DNA of 64,000 nucleotides from Paracoccaceae bacterium. Lineage in GTDB: Bacteria > Pseudomonadota > Alphaproteobacteria > Rhodobacterales > Rhodobacteraceae. Positions 34,970 through 43,526 of this stretch are shown piece by piece. Position 1 is the stretch's first letter; every line of letters begins with the position of its first letter. The notes below the pieces were generated by a model. It ran no database searches and had not been told where the DNA came from. It worked only from the letters and a program-made list of their open reading frames with translations. The position numbers and the translations under genes were made by a program. The stretch covers positions 124,001 through 188,000 of the forward strand of contig JAAFAB010000002.1 of assembly GCA_018222585.1 (NCBI GenBank), written 5' to 3'.

Positions 34970-35443
34970 ATGACGGGCGGGTCGGAGCACAGCACGCCGG
35001 ATCGGGGGGACGGGGAGGCAAAGATCTACCTGCGCGGCCTGGTCGGACCGGCGCTGAAACGGGCGCATCATCTTCTGCATTCGGACGCCGGGCGCTGCCT
35101 GGAACCGCTGGGGCTGCGCGGGGCGACCTATGCGGCGCTCTCGGTGATCTGCGACCGTCCCGACCTGCGCCAGGGAGAGCTGGCCGAGGTGCTCTCGGCG
35201 GAACGGTCCAACATCGTGGTGACGGTCGAGGCGCTGGAACGCGCCGGACTGGTCACGCGGCAAAGGATCGAGGGCGACCGGCGGGTCTGGACGTTGCGTG
35301 CGACCGAGGCGGGCTGGACGCTCTGCGGCGAGGCCAACGCGCTGATGCGTGCCCATGAGGACCGCCTGCTGACCGGGCTGAGCGGCCGTGACCGTGCGCG
35401 CCTGATCGCCCTGCTGGACAGGATCGTGCCGCCCGGGGGCTGA
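34970..35443 (+). CDS. MarR family transcriptional regulator
   Basis: A 157-residue winged-helix regulator: KRAHHLLHSDAGRCLEPLGL, then LRQGELAEVLSAERSNIVVT and LERAGLVTRQRIEGDRRVWT. AGGAGGG precedes the ATG at 34970. It follows the TRAP operon on the same strand but after a terminator. It may sense an aromatic or carboxylate compound imported by the TRAP system, or regulate the BNR-repeat gene downstream; neither is shown. Confidence 0.9.
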   Translation: MTGGSEHSTPDRGDGEAKIYLRGLVGPALKRAHHLLHSDAGRCLEPLGLRGATYAALSVICDRPDLRQGELAEVLSAERSNIVVTVEALERAGLVTRQRIEGDRRVWTLRATEAGWTLCGEANALMRAHEDRLLTGLSGRDRARLIALLDRIVPPGG

Positions 35444-35527
35444 GCCCGATATCTCCCGCCCAGATTTCCGAAGGTGATTTTCCCGGGCAATGCTATCTTG
35501 CCGTCAGGCAACGCCAGGGAGGTGGAC

Positions 35528-36682
35528 ATGGGCGGTGTGACGATCCTGATCGGAACCAGCAAGGGGGCCTTTCTGCTGGACGGAGGAGAGGCCAGGTCGG
35601 GCTGGAAGATCTCGGGGCCTTTCTGCGACGGCTGGCCGATCAACCATGTGATCGGTGATCCCGAGAGCGGACGGATCTGGGCCGGCGGCGGTGGCGACTG
35701 GTGCGGCGCCGGGGTCTGGTGCTCAGAGGATGGCGGCAGGAGCTGGAGCTGCACTCGGATGACCAGGGGGCAGATGGACGACTGGGCCGCCAATGACGCG
35801 GGCTTTGCCGAGATGATCGGCTGGACGGACACGCCGCTGCCCTTCGGGTCCGATTTCAGTCAGGTCTGGTCCCTGCACTACGCCCATGGGGTGCTCTATG
35901 CCGGGACCAAGCCGGCGCAACTGCTGGCGAGCCATGACCATGGCAAGACCTGGGAGAAGGTCGAGGGGCTGACCGACCACCCCTCCGCCGACAGCTGGCA
36001 GCCCGGAGGGGCAGGGCTGACGCTGCACACCATCGTCTCGCATCCCACCGACCCGTCACGCAGCTGGCTGGGGATCTCGGCCGCCGGGGTCTTTGCCACC
36101 GAGGACGGCGGCAGCACCTGGGAGCGGCGCAACCGTCTGTCCAACAGTGATGTCTGCGCCCACCATCACCACCCGGCCGGGCCGCGGGACGGCGAGGTTG
36201 GTCACTGCGTGCATAACATGATCCGGGCGCCCGGCGAGGGCGAGCGGCTTTACCAGCAGAACCACGAAGGGGTCTGGCGGTCGGAAGACGGCGGGCGCAG
36301 CTGGGATGATATCTCGGCCGGGTTGCCCTCGACCTTCGGTTTCCCAGTGCGGGTGCATCCGCGCGACCCGGATACGCTGTGGTGCTTCCCGTTGAACGGC
36401 GACATGGCGGGGCGCTTCCCGCCCGATGCCGCCGCCGCCGTCTGGCGGTCGCGCGATGCCGGCGCCACCTGGGAAGGACTGCGCGAGGGGCTGCCGCAGG
36501 AGGGCTGTTTCTTCACCGTGCTGCGTCAGGCCATGGGCGGCGACAGCCGCGACCCGGCGGGGGTCTACTTCGGCACCAACTCCGGCTCTGTCTTCGGCAC
36601 GGTGGACGAGGGGGACAGCTGGCAGGAGATCGCCCGCCACCTGCCCACAATCCTTGCCATCGAGGCACTGGACCGGCCCTGA
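35528..36682 (+). CDS. BNR/Asp-box repeat protein (sialidase-like beta-propeller)
   Basis: A 384-residue protein with at least five Asp-box motifs: CSEDGGRSW, SHDHGKTWE, TEDGGSTWE, RSEDGGRSWD and SRDAGATWE. This pattern indicates a six- or seven-bladed propeller of the sialidase/YCF48/VPS10 superfamily. No signal peptide is evident (MGGVTILIGTSKGAFLLDGG), so it is probably cytoplasmic. Catalytic sialidase residues are not recognisable. Related proteins are often annotated as glycosyl hydrolases without proof. The ATG follows GGGAGGTGG. Confidence 0.8.
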   Translation: MGGVTILIGTSKGAFLLDGGEARSGWKISGPFCDGWPINHVIGDPESGRIWAGGGGDWCGAGVWCSEDGGRSWSCTRMTRGQMDDWAANDAGFAEMIGWTDTPLPFGSDFSQVWSLHYAHGVLYAGTKPAQLLASHDHGKTWEKVEGLTDHPSADSWQPGGAGLTLHTIVSHPTDPSRSWLGISAAGVFATEDGGSTWERRNRLSNSDVCAHHHHPAGPRDGEVGHCVHNMIRAPGEGERLYQQNHEGVWRSEDGGRSWDDISAGLPSTFGFPVRVHPRDPDTLWCFPLNGDMAGRFPPDAAAAVWRSRDAGATWEGLREGLPQEGCFFTVLRQAMGGDSRDPAGVYFGTNSGSVFGTVDEGDSWQEIARHLPTILAIEALDRP

Positions 36683-36701
36683 GCCAGTCCTTGCCGGCCC
36701 C

Positions 36702-37535
36702 TCAGCGCAGCGGCAGGTCGAGGATCTGCCGGGCCTGCTGCCAGGTGGCGACGGGCCGCCCGTACTGTTCGCAGAGCGTGGTGACCCGCTGCACCAGCGC
36801 GGCGTTCGACGGCGCCAGGGTATCGCGATCTAGACGGATGTTGTCCTCCAGTCCGCAACGGGCATGGCCGCCGGCCTCTACCGCCCATTCGTTCAGCGTC
36901 AGCTGATGCGCTCCGATCCCGGCGGCGCACCATGCGCTTTCGGGCAGCAGCCGGGCCATGGTGGCGCGGTAGTAGTCGAAGACATCGCGGTCGACCGGCA
37001 TGGCATTCGTCACCCCCATGACGAACTGCACGTAGGGCGACTTTTCCAGCCGCCCGTCGGCGTACATCTTCGCGGCCTGGTGGATGTGGCTCAGGTCGAA
37101 GGCTTCGATCTCGGGACGCACGCCGTAGGTGCGCATCTCTGCGGCCAGCCAGTCGACCAGGTCCGGCGGGTTCTCGTAGACCCGCGTCGGGAAGTTGTTC
37201 GACCCGACCGAAAGCGAGGCCATGTCGGGCGCGAGCGGCAGCATCCCGCCCCGCGCCTGCCCGGCGCCCGAGCGCCCGCCGGTGGAAAACTGGATGATCA
37301 TGCCGGGGCAGTGCCGTTCCAGCCCCTCCTTCAGCGCGGCGAATTTCTCCGGGTCCGACGAGGGGCTCTCATCGTCGTTGCGCACGTGGGCATGGACGAT
37401 CGAGGCGCCGGCCTCGAAAGCCTGCTGGGTCGATTCCACCTGCTCCGTGACCGAGATCGGGACGGCGGGATTGTCGCTCTTGCGGGGCAGCGAGCCTGTG
37501 ATGGCGACGCAGATGATGCAGGGATTGTGCTCCAT
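36702..37535 (-). CDS. BKACE family beta-keto acid cleavage enzyme (DUF849)
   Basis: This 277-residue TIM-barrel enzyme condenses a beta-keto acid with acetyl-CoA and releases acetoacetate, as in 3-keto-5-aminohexanoate cleavage. Zn ligands His48 and His50 lie in HAHVRNDDESP and Glu230 in CGLEDNIRLDRD. SLSVGSNNFPTRVYENPPDL is a strong family signature. The substrate of this copy is unknown; the family includes carnitine, lysine and aromatic pathways. No acceptable Shine-Dalgarno sequence precedes the ATG at 37535. It faces the BNR-repeat gene, with 20 bp between the two stops. Confidence 0.92.
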   Translation of the reverse strand: MEHNPCIICVAITGSLPRKSDNPAVPISVTEQVESTQQAFEAGASIVHAHVRNDDESPSSDPEKFAALKEGLERHCPGMIIQFSTGGRSGAGQARGGMLPLAPDMASLSVGSNNFPTRVYENPPDLVDWLAAEMRTYGVRPEIEAFDLSHIHQAAKMYADGRLEKSPYVQFVMGVTNAMPVDRDVFDYYRATMARLLPESAWCAAGIGAHQLTLNEWAVEAGGHARCGLEDNIRLDRDTLAPSNAALVQRVTTLCEQYGRPVATWQQARQILDLPLR

Positions 37536-37591
37536 GCGCGCAGTAATGCGGGGCCCTGCCGCGCTGTCAACTCATGGTCCTCACGCCGGAG

Positions 37592-37605
37592 TCACGCAGG
37601 CGTGA
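37592..37605. promoter_or_regulatory. 14-bp dyad TCACGC-AG-GCGTGA
   Basis: A perfect inverted repeat between the divergent BKACE and fasciclin genes, 57 bp from the BKACE start and 90 bp from the fasciclin start. Either gene could be its target. Confidence 0.35.
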
Positions 37606-37694
37606 TGCGTCAAATGAAAACCGTTTTCCGATCCCGCCCGTAACTCCCGGTAACCAGACAGCAAAGAGGCTGACTGGGACAAAACTGGAGGATT

Positions 37695-38285
37695 ATGAAG
37701 ATGACCCGCAAGATTGCCCTTGGTTCGACCCTGGCCGCCGCCCTGATCGCAGGGACCGCCGCCACCGCCTTCGCCCAGAGCGAGGAAATGTCGAACCCGA
37801 CCGTCGGCGGTGCGCCGATGATGGCCGACATGACCATCGTTGAAAACGCCTCGGCCGCCCCGAACCTGACCACCCTCGTCGCCGCCGTGCAGGCCGCCGG
37901 CCTGGTCGATACGCTGGCCGGCGAAGGCCCCTTCACCGTCTTCGCGCCGACCAACGACGCCTTCGGCATGATCAAGGAAGACAGCCTGAACGCCCTGCTG
38001 ATGGAAGAGAACAAGGACCAGCTGACGCAGATCCTGACCTGCCACGTCGTCGCGGCCGAAGCCTTCTCGACCGACATCGCCGGGATGATCGAGGATGATG
38101 GCGGGATGCATGTCGTGCCCACCGTCGGCGGCTGCGAACTGAAGGCCTACATGGAAGGCGGCGAGCTGAAGCTGGAAGACGAGAACGGCCGTGTGGCAAC
38201 CGTGACCACCGCCGACGTGGACCAGTCCAACGGTGTCGTTCATGTCATCGACCGGGTCATCCTGCCGTCCGGCCAGGCGGGCTGA
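37695..38285 (+). CDS. fasciclin domain secreted protein
   Basis: The 196-residue protein has a signal peptide (residues 1-28, ending AFAQ) and one FAS1 domain. The H1 motif reads TLAGEGPFTVFAPTNDAF, and GVVHVIDRVILP is H2. Two cysteines (in ILTCHV and GGCELKA) could form a disulfide. FAS1 proteins mediate adhesion or surface interactions; in bacteria the role is mostly unknown. The ATG follows TGGAGGA. A terminator follows at 38324. Confidence 0.9.
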   Translation: MKMTRKIALGSTLAAALIAGTAATAFAQSEEMSNPTVGGAPMMADMTIVENASAAPNLTTLVAAVQAAGLVDTLAGEGPFTVFAPTNDAFGMIKEDSLNALLMEENKDQLTQILTCHVVAAEAFSTDIAGMIEDDGGMHVVPTVGGCELKAYMEGGELKLEDENGRVATVTTADVDQSNGVVHVIDRVILPSGQAG

Positions 38286-38323
38286 TCCGAACGAAGAGTG
38301 TAACAAGTGGCGTGTGTAGCGCC

Positions 38324-38358
38324 GAAACGGGCTGCCTTCGGGCGGCCCGTTTCCATTT
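38324..38358. terminator. bidirectional terminator after the fasciclin gene
   Basis: GAAACGGGC at 38324-38332 pairs with GCCCGTTTC at 38345-38353 and an inner GCC-TTCG-GGC stem-loop. T-rich DNA on the right and A-rich on the left allow it to serve both the fasciclin gene and the convergent SH3-like gene. Confidence 0.82.
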
Positions 38359-38390
38359 GGGCGCCCCCGGCGGGTTGGTGCCCGCCTCTC

Positions 38391-38801
38391 TCAGTTCGGC
38401 ATGTAGGAGACATATTGCAGCGGCACCCAGCCCTGCCGGGGCGCGTTCACAAGCCGCCGGCTGAGGGCGCCGCAGACTTCGCGGTTGTGGCCGTAGACGA
38501 TGCCCGCCCAGGGGCCGCGATATTCGAAGACCAGGAAGGTATCGCCGTGGGTCAACTCCTGCCGGGTGCGGTATTCCGGTCCCGGGCCGGTGCGGATCGG
38601 CAGCCCGCCCCCGGGGCCGGGCCCGTCGCCGAGAAAGACTGCCGCCTCGCAGTTGCGCGCCGCCTCGCGCGGCAGCTCGTAGATCGCCACGTCGGGCGGG
38701 CCCGAAAGCCCCTCGATCTGGATACGGGGGACCAGCACGCCAAGCGCCCCGCCAAGGGCGAGCGTGCCGAGGATCAGGCAAAGGCGCAGCTGGAATTGCA
38801 T
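38391..38801 (-). CDS. SH3-like domain membrane/periplasmic protein
   Basis: A 136-residue protein. The N-terminal hydrophobic helix (LRLCLILGTLALGGALGVLV) is either a signal peptide or an anchor. The C-terminal part resembles a bacterial SH3 (SH3_3/SH3_4) domain: LPIRTGPGPEYRTRQELTHG, then AGIVYGHNREVCG and GWVPLQYVSYM. Function unknown; these domains often bind cell-wall peptides. The start fits a Shine-Dalgarno sequence GGAGG (CCTCC on the plus strand at 38810). Confidence 0.72.
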   Translation of the reverse strand: MQFQLRLCLILGTLALGGALGVLVPRIQIEGLSGPPDVAIYELPREAARNCEAAVFLGDGPGPGGGLPIRTGPGPEYRTRQELTHGDTFLVFEYRGPWAGIVYGHNREVCGALSRRLVNAPRQGWVPLQYVSYMPN

Positions 38802-38916
38802 CGGGACCTCCGGGAGGGCCCTTCCCCTCTGGCATCCTCCCCCCGCGAAGTCACATGAATTGCCCGAAGGATTTCAGGCAAACTCTCCACAACTCTGTCC
38901 TGTTCGTTCTGTCCGT

Positions 38917-39065
38917 GGGCTGAAACTACTCCGGGGTCGTCTCCGGTACGGAGACGGGGGCGAAGCCCCCGACCCCCCATTTGTCGCCCTCCGGCGACAG
39001 GGGGGCAGAGCCCCCGACCCGCTACTTTTGCCCTCCGGCGACCGGGGGGCAGAGCCCCGGCCCCG
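38917..39065. repeat. dispersed repeat with 45-bp tandem units
   Basis: The half-arm GGGCTGAAACTACTCCGGGG is followed by a short stem (GTCTCCGGTACGGAGAC). AGCCCCCGACC then appears at 38964 and 39009, 45 bp apart, and a partial AGCCCCGG copy at 39053 (44 bp on). Each unit has GTCGCCCTCCGGCGAC- and GGGGGCAGAGCCCCC-type hairpins. It lies between the SH3-like gene and the mcd stop. Confidence 0.75.
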
Positions 39066-39073
39066 TCAGAGGC

Positions 39074-40759
39074 TCAGGCCAGCAGGCGGCGCGCGATGAC
39101 CTGGGCCTGGATCTCTGCCGCGCCTTCGAAGATCGACAGGATGCGGGCATCGCAGAGCAGCCGCGAGGCCACGTATTCCAGCGCGAAGCCGTTGCCGCCG
39201 TGGATCTGCAGGGCATTGTCGGCACAGGCCCAGGCCACGCGGGCGCCAAGCAGCTTGGCCATCCCGGCCTCGAGGTCGCAGCGGCGGTCGTTGTCCTTCT
39301 CGTAGGCGGCGAAATAGGTCAGTTGCCGCGCCACCATGATCTCGACCGCCATCATGGCCAGCTTGCCCGAGACCCGGGGGAACTGCGCCAATGGCCCGCC
39401 GAAAGCCTTGCGATCAAGGGCATATTGCAGCCCGACGTCCAGCGCCGCCTGGGCCACGCCGATGGCGCGCGCGGCGGTCTGGATGCGGGCGCTCTCGAAG
39501 GTCTGCATCAGTTGCTTGAAGCCCTTGCCCTCTTCGCCGCCAAGAAGGTTCTCGCCCTTCACGGCGAAATTGTCGAAGCCCAGTTCGTATTCCTTCATGC
39601 CGCGATAGCCCAGAACCTCGATCTCGCCGCCCGACATGCCGGGGGTGGGGAAAGGATCTTCCTCGGTGCCCGGTGTCTTTTCGGCCAGGAACATGGACAG
39701 GCCCCGGTGATCGGTCGAGGTGGGATCTGTGCGCGCCAGCAGGGTCATCACATGGGTGCGCGCTGCATGGGTGATCCAGGTCTTGTTGCCGGTGACGCGG
39801 TAGTCCTCGCCCTCCTTCACCGCGCGGGTGCGCAAGCTGGCCAGGTCAGAGCCGGTGCCCGGCTCGGTGAAGACCGCGGTCGGCAGGATCTCCCCCGTGG
39901 CCAACTTCGGCAGCCACTGCTCCTTCTGCGCCTCGGTGCCGCCACAGAGGATCAGCTCGGCCGCGATCTCGGACCGGGTGCCAAGCGAGCCGACGCCGAT
40001 ATAGCCGCGCGACAGCTCTTCGGAGACCACGACCATCGAGGCCTTGGACAGGCCGAAGCCGCCGTGCTCCTCGGGGATGGTCAGGCCGAAGACGCCCATC
40101 TCGGCCAGCTCCTCGATCACCGACATCGGGATCAGCTCGTCCTTCAGGTGCCACTCATGGGCGAAGGGGGCGACCTTCTCGGCGGCATAGCGGCGGAACT
40201 GGTCGCGGATCATCTCCAGCTCTTCGTCCAGTCCGGTGGCGCCGAAGTGGCCGGCGCCCTGACGCTCGATCATCAGCTCGGTGAGGCGCGAGCGGGCGCC
40301 CTGGGTGTTGCCGGAGGCACAGAGCGTCATCACCGCATCCGACATCAGCGCGCGCTGGTCGTCCCGGGTCAGGCCAAGATCCTGAAGCCGCACGATCTCC
40401 TGTTGCGACATCTGGATGCCGCCCTGGATCTGGCAGAGATATTCCCCGAAGGCGATCTGGCAGAGGAGGCCCTCCATCTCGCCGAAGCTGCCATCCTCGG
40501 ACAGCCGTGTGGCCCAGAGATGCATCTGCCGCAGCGCCTCGGCATAGGTCGCCAGCCAGGCGAGGCCATGGGTCGCGGTCTGCTCAGCCTCGACGGCGCG
40601 GGAGGAGACGCGATCCTCGACCACCACCCGGGCGCGCACGGCCTCGCGGGCGCGGGCCAGCAGCGCCTCGACGGGGGGAATGGCGGCGCCGGTGAGCGCA
40701 AGCAGGTCAGGCAGAAGGGCATCGGGCTGCATCGCGGGGTCCTGTCCGTCATGGGGCAT
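39074..40759 (-). CDS. mcd: (2S)-methylsuccinyl-CoA dehydrogenase (ethylmalonyl-CoA pathway)
   Basis: The 561-residue flavoprotein oxidises methylsuccinyl-CoA to mesaconyl-CoA in the ethylmalonyl-CoA pathway for C2 assimilation. An N-terminal domain of about 165 residues (MPHDGQDPAMQPDALLPDLL) is absent from ordinary acyl-CoA dehydrogenases and matches Mcd. The acyl-CoA dehydrogenase core follows: LTIPEEHGGFGLSKASMVVV, TEPGTGSDLASLRTRA, and GGNGFALEYVASRLLCDAR with the C-terminal catalytic region. The ATG at 40759 follows GAGGAGA. Its neighbours do not belong to the pathway. Confidence 0.88.
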   Translation of the reverse strand: MPHDGQDPAMQPDALLPDLLALTGAAIPPVEALLARAREAVRARVVVEDRVSSRAVEAEQTATHGLAWLATYAEALRQMHLWATRLSEDGSFGEMEGLLCQIAFGEYLCQIQGGIQMSQQEIVRLQDLGLTRDDQRALMSDAVMTLCASGNTQGARSRLTELMIERQGAGHFGATGLDEELEMIRDQFRRYAAEKVAPFAHEWHLKDELIPMSVIEELAEMGVFGLTIPEEHGGFGLSKASMVVVSEELSRGYIGVGSLGTRSEIAAELILCGGTEAQKEQWLPKLATGEILPTAVFTEPGTGSDLASLRTRAVKEGEDYRVTGNKTWITHAARTHVMTLLARTDPTSTDHRGLSMFLAEKTPGTEEDPFPTPGMSGGEIEVLGYRGMKEYELGFDNFAVKGENLLGGEEGKGFKQLMQTFESARIQTAARAIGVAQAALDVGLQYALDRKAFGGPLAQFPRVSGKLAMMAVEIMVARQLTYFAAYEKDNDRRCDLEAGMAKLLGARVAWACADNALQIHGGNGFALEYVASRLLCDARILSIFEGAAEIQAQVIARRLLA

Positions 40760-40819
40760 CTGGTGTCTCCTCGTCTCGGGCCTCTTCTCGGGCACCGGCA
40801 TAATCCTTTCGCAGGTGCA

Positions 40820-40836
40820 GCGCAACAAGTTTGCGC
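40820..40836. promoter_or_regulatory. dyad GCGCAA-N5-TTGCGC upstream of mcd
   Basis: A perfect 6-bp inverted repeat, 60 bp upstream of the mcd start and 79 bp from the divergent TauE-type gene. It is a candidate operator for a regulator of acetyl-CoA/C2 metabolism; the regulator is unknown. Confidence 0.4.
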
Positions 40837-40914
40837 CAGGTGTATCATTTGAGACTTAAAGTTACGCGATGGATTTCGCTTCTGACCAGCCCCGGGCGGG
40901 TGTAGTCAGTTGCC

Positions 40915-41700
40915 ATGACTGAGTTTCTGCACCTTCCCGGCCCCGAGGGCCTGAGCGCGCTGGCCTGGGTCGCGATCTTCGCTGTGGCGCTGATTGCCGG
41001 GCTGGTGAAGGGCATGGTGGGATTTGCCATGCCGATGATCATGATTTCGGGCCTCGGCAGCCTGGTGGGGCCGGACTGGGCGCTGGCCGGGCTGATCCTG
41101 CCGACGTTGATGACGAACGGCTGGCAGGCCCTGCGCCAGGGGCCGGGCGCCGCCTGGGAGGTGGTGAAACGCTTTCGCGTCTTCCTCGGCGTGGCCTTCG
41201 TGATGCTGATGCTCTCGGCCCAGCTGGTGCGGGTGCTGCCGCAGCAGGTAATGCTGCTGATGATCGGCGCGCCGATCGTGCTGTTCGCGCTGAGTCAGCT
41301 GATGGGCCGGGCGCTGACCCTGTCGCATCCGCCCAAGCCGGGTGTCGAGCTGGCGGTGGCCAGCTTCGCGGGCTTCATCGGCGGCTTTTCCGGCGTCTGG
41401 GGCCCGCCGACCGTGGCCTACCTGACCGCGCTCGACACCCCCAAGACCGAACAGGTCCGGGTGCAGGGCGTGATCTACGGCCTTGGTGCCGTGGCCCTGC
41501 TGGGGGCGCATTTCGGCTCCGGCGTGCTGCGGGCCGAGACGCTGCCCTTCTCGGTGGTGATGGTGCCGGTGGCGCTGGCCGGCATGTGGATGGGCTTCCG
41601 CCTGCAGGACCGCATCGACCAGGTCACCTTCCGCCGCGCCACGCTGGTGGTGCTGCTGGTCGCCGGGCTGAACCTGCTGCGCCGGGCGCTGCTGGTCTAG
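40915..41700 (+). CDS. TauE/SafE family permease
   Basis: A 261-residue membrane protein with about eight hydrophobic segments. The two half-repeats are marked by [20 protein letters not shown] and [20 protein letters not shown]. This family exports sulfite, sulfonates or other anions. The ATG at 40915 lacks an obvious Shine-Dalgarno sequence. It is divergent from mcd, and its stop overlaps the stop of the convergent RimB-RimK gene by 4 bp. The substrate is unknown. Confidence 0.87.
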   Translation: MTEFLHLPGPEGLSALAWVAIFAVALIAGLVKGMVGFAMPMIMISGLGSLVGPDWALAGLILPTLMTNGWQALRQGPGAAWEVVKRFRVFLGVAFVMLMLSAQLVRVLPQQVMLLMIGAPIVLFALSQLMGRALTLSHPPKPGVELAVASFAGFIGGFSGVWGPPTVAYLTALDTPKTEQVRVQGVIYGLGAVALLGAHFGSGVLRAETLPFSVVMVPVALAGMWMGFRLQDRIDQVTFRRATLVVLLVAGLNLLRRALLV

Positions 41701-43085
41701 CGCCGGGCGGCGCGCTTGGTGCGGGGGCTGCGCGGGGCGACCTTGGCCTCGATATGCTGGATCACCAGCGCGGCGATCTCCTTCTTCGAGGTCTTCTCGA
41801 TCCCCTCCAGCCCGGGCGAGGAGTTCACTTCGAGCACCTTCGGTCCGTCATCGCCGCGCAGCAGGTCAACCCCCGCGAGATCCAGCTTCATCGCCCGCGC
41901 GGCGCGCACCGCTGTGTCGCGCTCAGCCCGGGTGATGCGCACCGTCTCGGCGGTGCCCCCCTGGTGCAGGTTCGAACGGAAATCGTCCGGCGCGCCGCGG
42001 CGGCGCATGGCGGCCACGACCTTGCCGCCGACCACGAGACAGCGGATATCCTCGCCGGCGGCCTCTTTCACGAAGCTCTGCACGAGGAAATCGGCCTTGA
42101 GGCCGCGGAAGGCGGAAATCACCGTTTCGGCGGCCTTCTTGGTCTCGGCCAGGACCACGCCCTTGCCCTGCGTCGATTCCAGCAGCTTCAGCACCAGCGG
42201 AGCGCCACCGACCAGCTGGATCAGGTTCGAGCTGTCCTTGGGCGAGCGGGCGAAGGCGGTGGTCGGCATCCCGATGCGGTGCCGCGCCAGCACCTGGTGG
42301 GCATGGAGCTTGTCCCGCGACATGGCGATGCCCTCGGAGCCCGCAAGACAATAGGTGCCCAGGGATTCGAACTGGCGCACCACGGCGGTGCCGTAGGAGG
42401 TGATCGAGGCGCCGATGCGCGGGATCACCGCGTCGTAGTGGGGCAGGCGGCGGCCGTCGTAATGCACTTCGGCGCCGACGGCGCGGATGTTCATGTAGCA
42501 GCGCGAGGTGTCGATGACTTCAAGCGTATGGCCCCGCGCCTCGGCGGCCTCGATCAGCCGCTGGGTCGAATAGTTGTCCGGCTCGCGCGTCAGGATCGCC
42601 AGCCGCAGGGCGCGGCGGTGCTGCTTCAGACGTGGCGTGTCGCGGTAGGCGTCGAAGGAGAGTTCCGGCTGCTGGTAACTCTGCGAGGGATTGACGATCA
42701 TGTCCTCGCAGATCGCCGAGCGGCCGAGCAGCATCCGGTAGGCCATGGCGCCCCGGTCGGTCAGGGTGACCTCCAGCGGCCAGCGCCGGCCGCCCATGGC
42801 GACCTCGGTCTCGATGACGAAGCGCAGTTCGGTCTCTCCGTTCGACGAGGTCACCTCGCGGCGGTCCGTCAGCGGGGCGGAGCAGATGATCTCGAGCTGC
42901 GGGTCATGGGGATCGGGGTGGATGGCGAAGCGCACCATCGGCTTGTCCGCCGAACCGAAGGGTTCGATGGAAAAGGCGTGCAGCGCCGAGGTCTTGGCAC
43001 CGGTGTCCACCTTGGCGCGGATCGCGGGCAGGCCGAGATCGGGCAACGAGAGCCATTCTTCCCAGCCGAGAGTGAATTGCGCCAT
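41697..43085 (-). CDS. fused RimB-like protease and RimK ATP-grasp ligase
   Basis: A 462-residue fusion. Residues about 1-150 are the RimB/DUF785 putative protease, with the retropepsin-like [13 protein letters not shown] (Asp27). Residues about 165-450 are RimK, the ATP-grasp ligase that adds glutamates to a protein terminus (S6 in E. coli): [38 protein letters not shown] and [17 protein letters not shown]. In pseudomonads these are separate genes in a rimABK operon. The ATG at 43085 follows AGAAGGA. Substrate likely S6, but this window does not show it. Confidence 0.88.
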   Translation of the reverse strand: MAQFTLGWEEWLSLPDLGLPAIRAKVDTGAKTSALHAFSIEPFGSADKPMVRFAIHPDPHDPQLEIICSAPLTDRREVTSSNGETELRFVIETEVAMGGRRWPLEVTLTDRGAMAYRMLLGRSAICEDMIVNPSQSYQQPELSFDAYRDTPRLKQHRRALRLAILTREPDNYSTQRLIEAAEARGHTLEVIDTSRCYMNIRAVGAEVHYDGRRLPHYDAVIPRIGASITSYGTAVVRQFESLGTYCLAGSEGIAMSRDKLHAHQVLARHRIGMPTTAFARSPKDSSNLIQLVGGAPLVLKLLESTQGKGVVLAETKKAAETVISAFRGLKADFLVQSFVKEAAGEDIRCLVVGGKVVAAMRRRGAPDDFRSNLHQGGTAETVRITRAERDTAVRAARAMKLDLAGVDLLRGDDGPKVLEVNSSPGLEGIEKTSKKEIAALVIQHIEAKVAPRSPRTKRAARR

Positions 43086-43298
43086 GTGGGGTCCTTCTGA
43101 CTGCGACGATGGATTCGCTTGTCTCTGCACTTCGTAACAGGCGCCTTAAAGGAGGGAGGCAGCCGGGTGCAATGGGGGGCAGGGTCTTGCCGGTGCCGGT
43201 TCAGCAGGCGGCGCCCGCCTGCGGGCTCCTGTCCGGGCTTCACGGGGAAGGGCTGCCCCCTGCCACAGCCGCGACGGAAGATGTCGACGGTGGGGTGA

Positions 43299-43500
43299 GG
43301 GGGCTCTGCCCCCGTCTCCGTGCCGGAGACTCCCCCGGAGGTATTTTCAGCCTGGTGATGATGCGGGACAGGGCCCGGAGAGGTGGCGGACTTTGCCGTG
43401 GAGAGCGTGCACGCTCCCGGAGGCTGACGGAGGCCGCTTTTCCGGCACCGTGCCACATCATCACCAGGCTGGAAATACTCCCGCCGGAGGCATCGCCCGG
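43299..43500. repeat. dispersed hairpin repeat with long spacer
   Basis: The arm CTCCCCCGGAGGTATTTTCA continuing into GCCTGGTGATGATG (from 43330) is repeated inverted as CATCATCACCAGGC and GGAAATACTCCCGCCGGAG (to 43490) with about 90 bp between. A GGGGGCTCTGCCCCC stem (43299-43313) and GTCTCCGTGCCGGAGAC precede. It occupies most of the 440-bp gap between RimB-RimK and the DUF3859 gene, in which I see no gene. Confidence 0.78.
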
Positions 43501-43526
43501 AGGGCTGACACGGGATCGGGGCCGGC

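Noticed and set aside
38981-40852. 623-codon plus-strand frame covering the 45-bp repeats and mcd
   Set aside because: Antisense to mcd; the open start results from the repeat period of 45 bp being a multiple of three, which keeps a frame open without coding.
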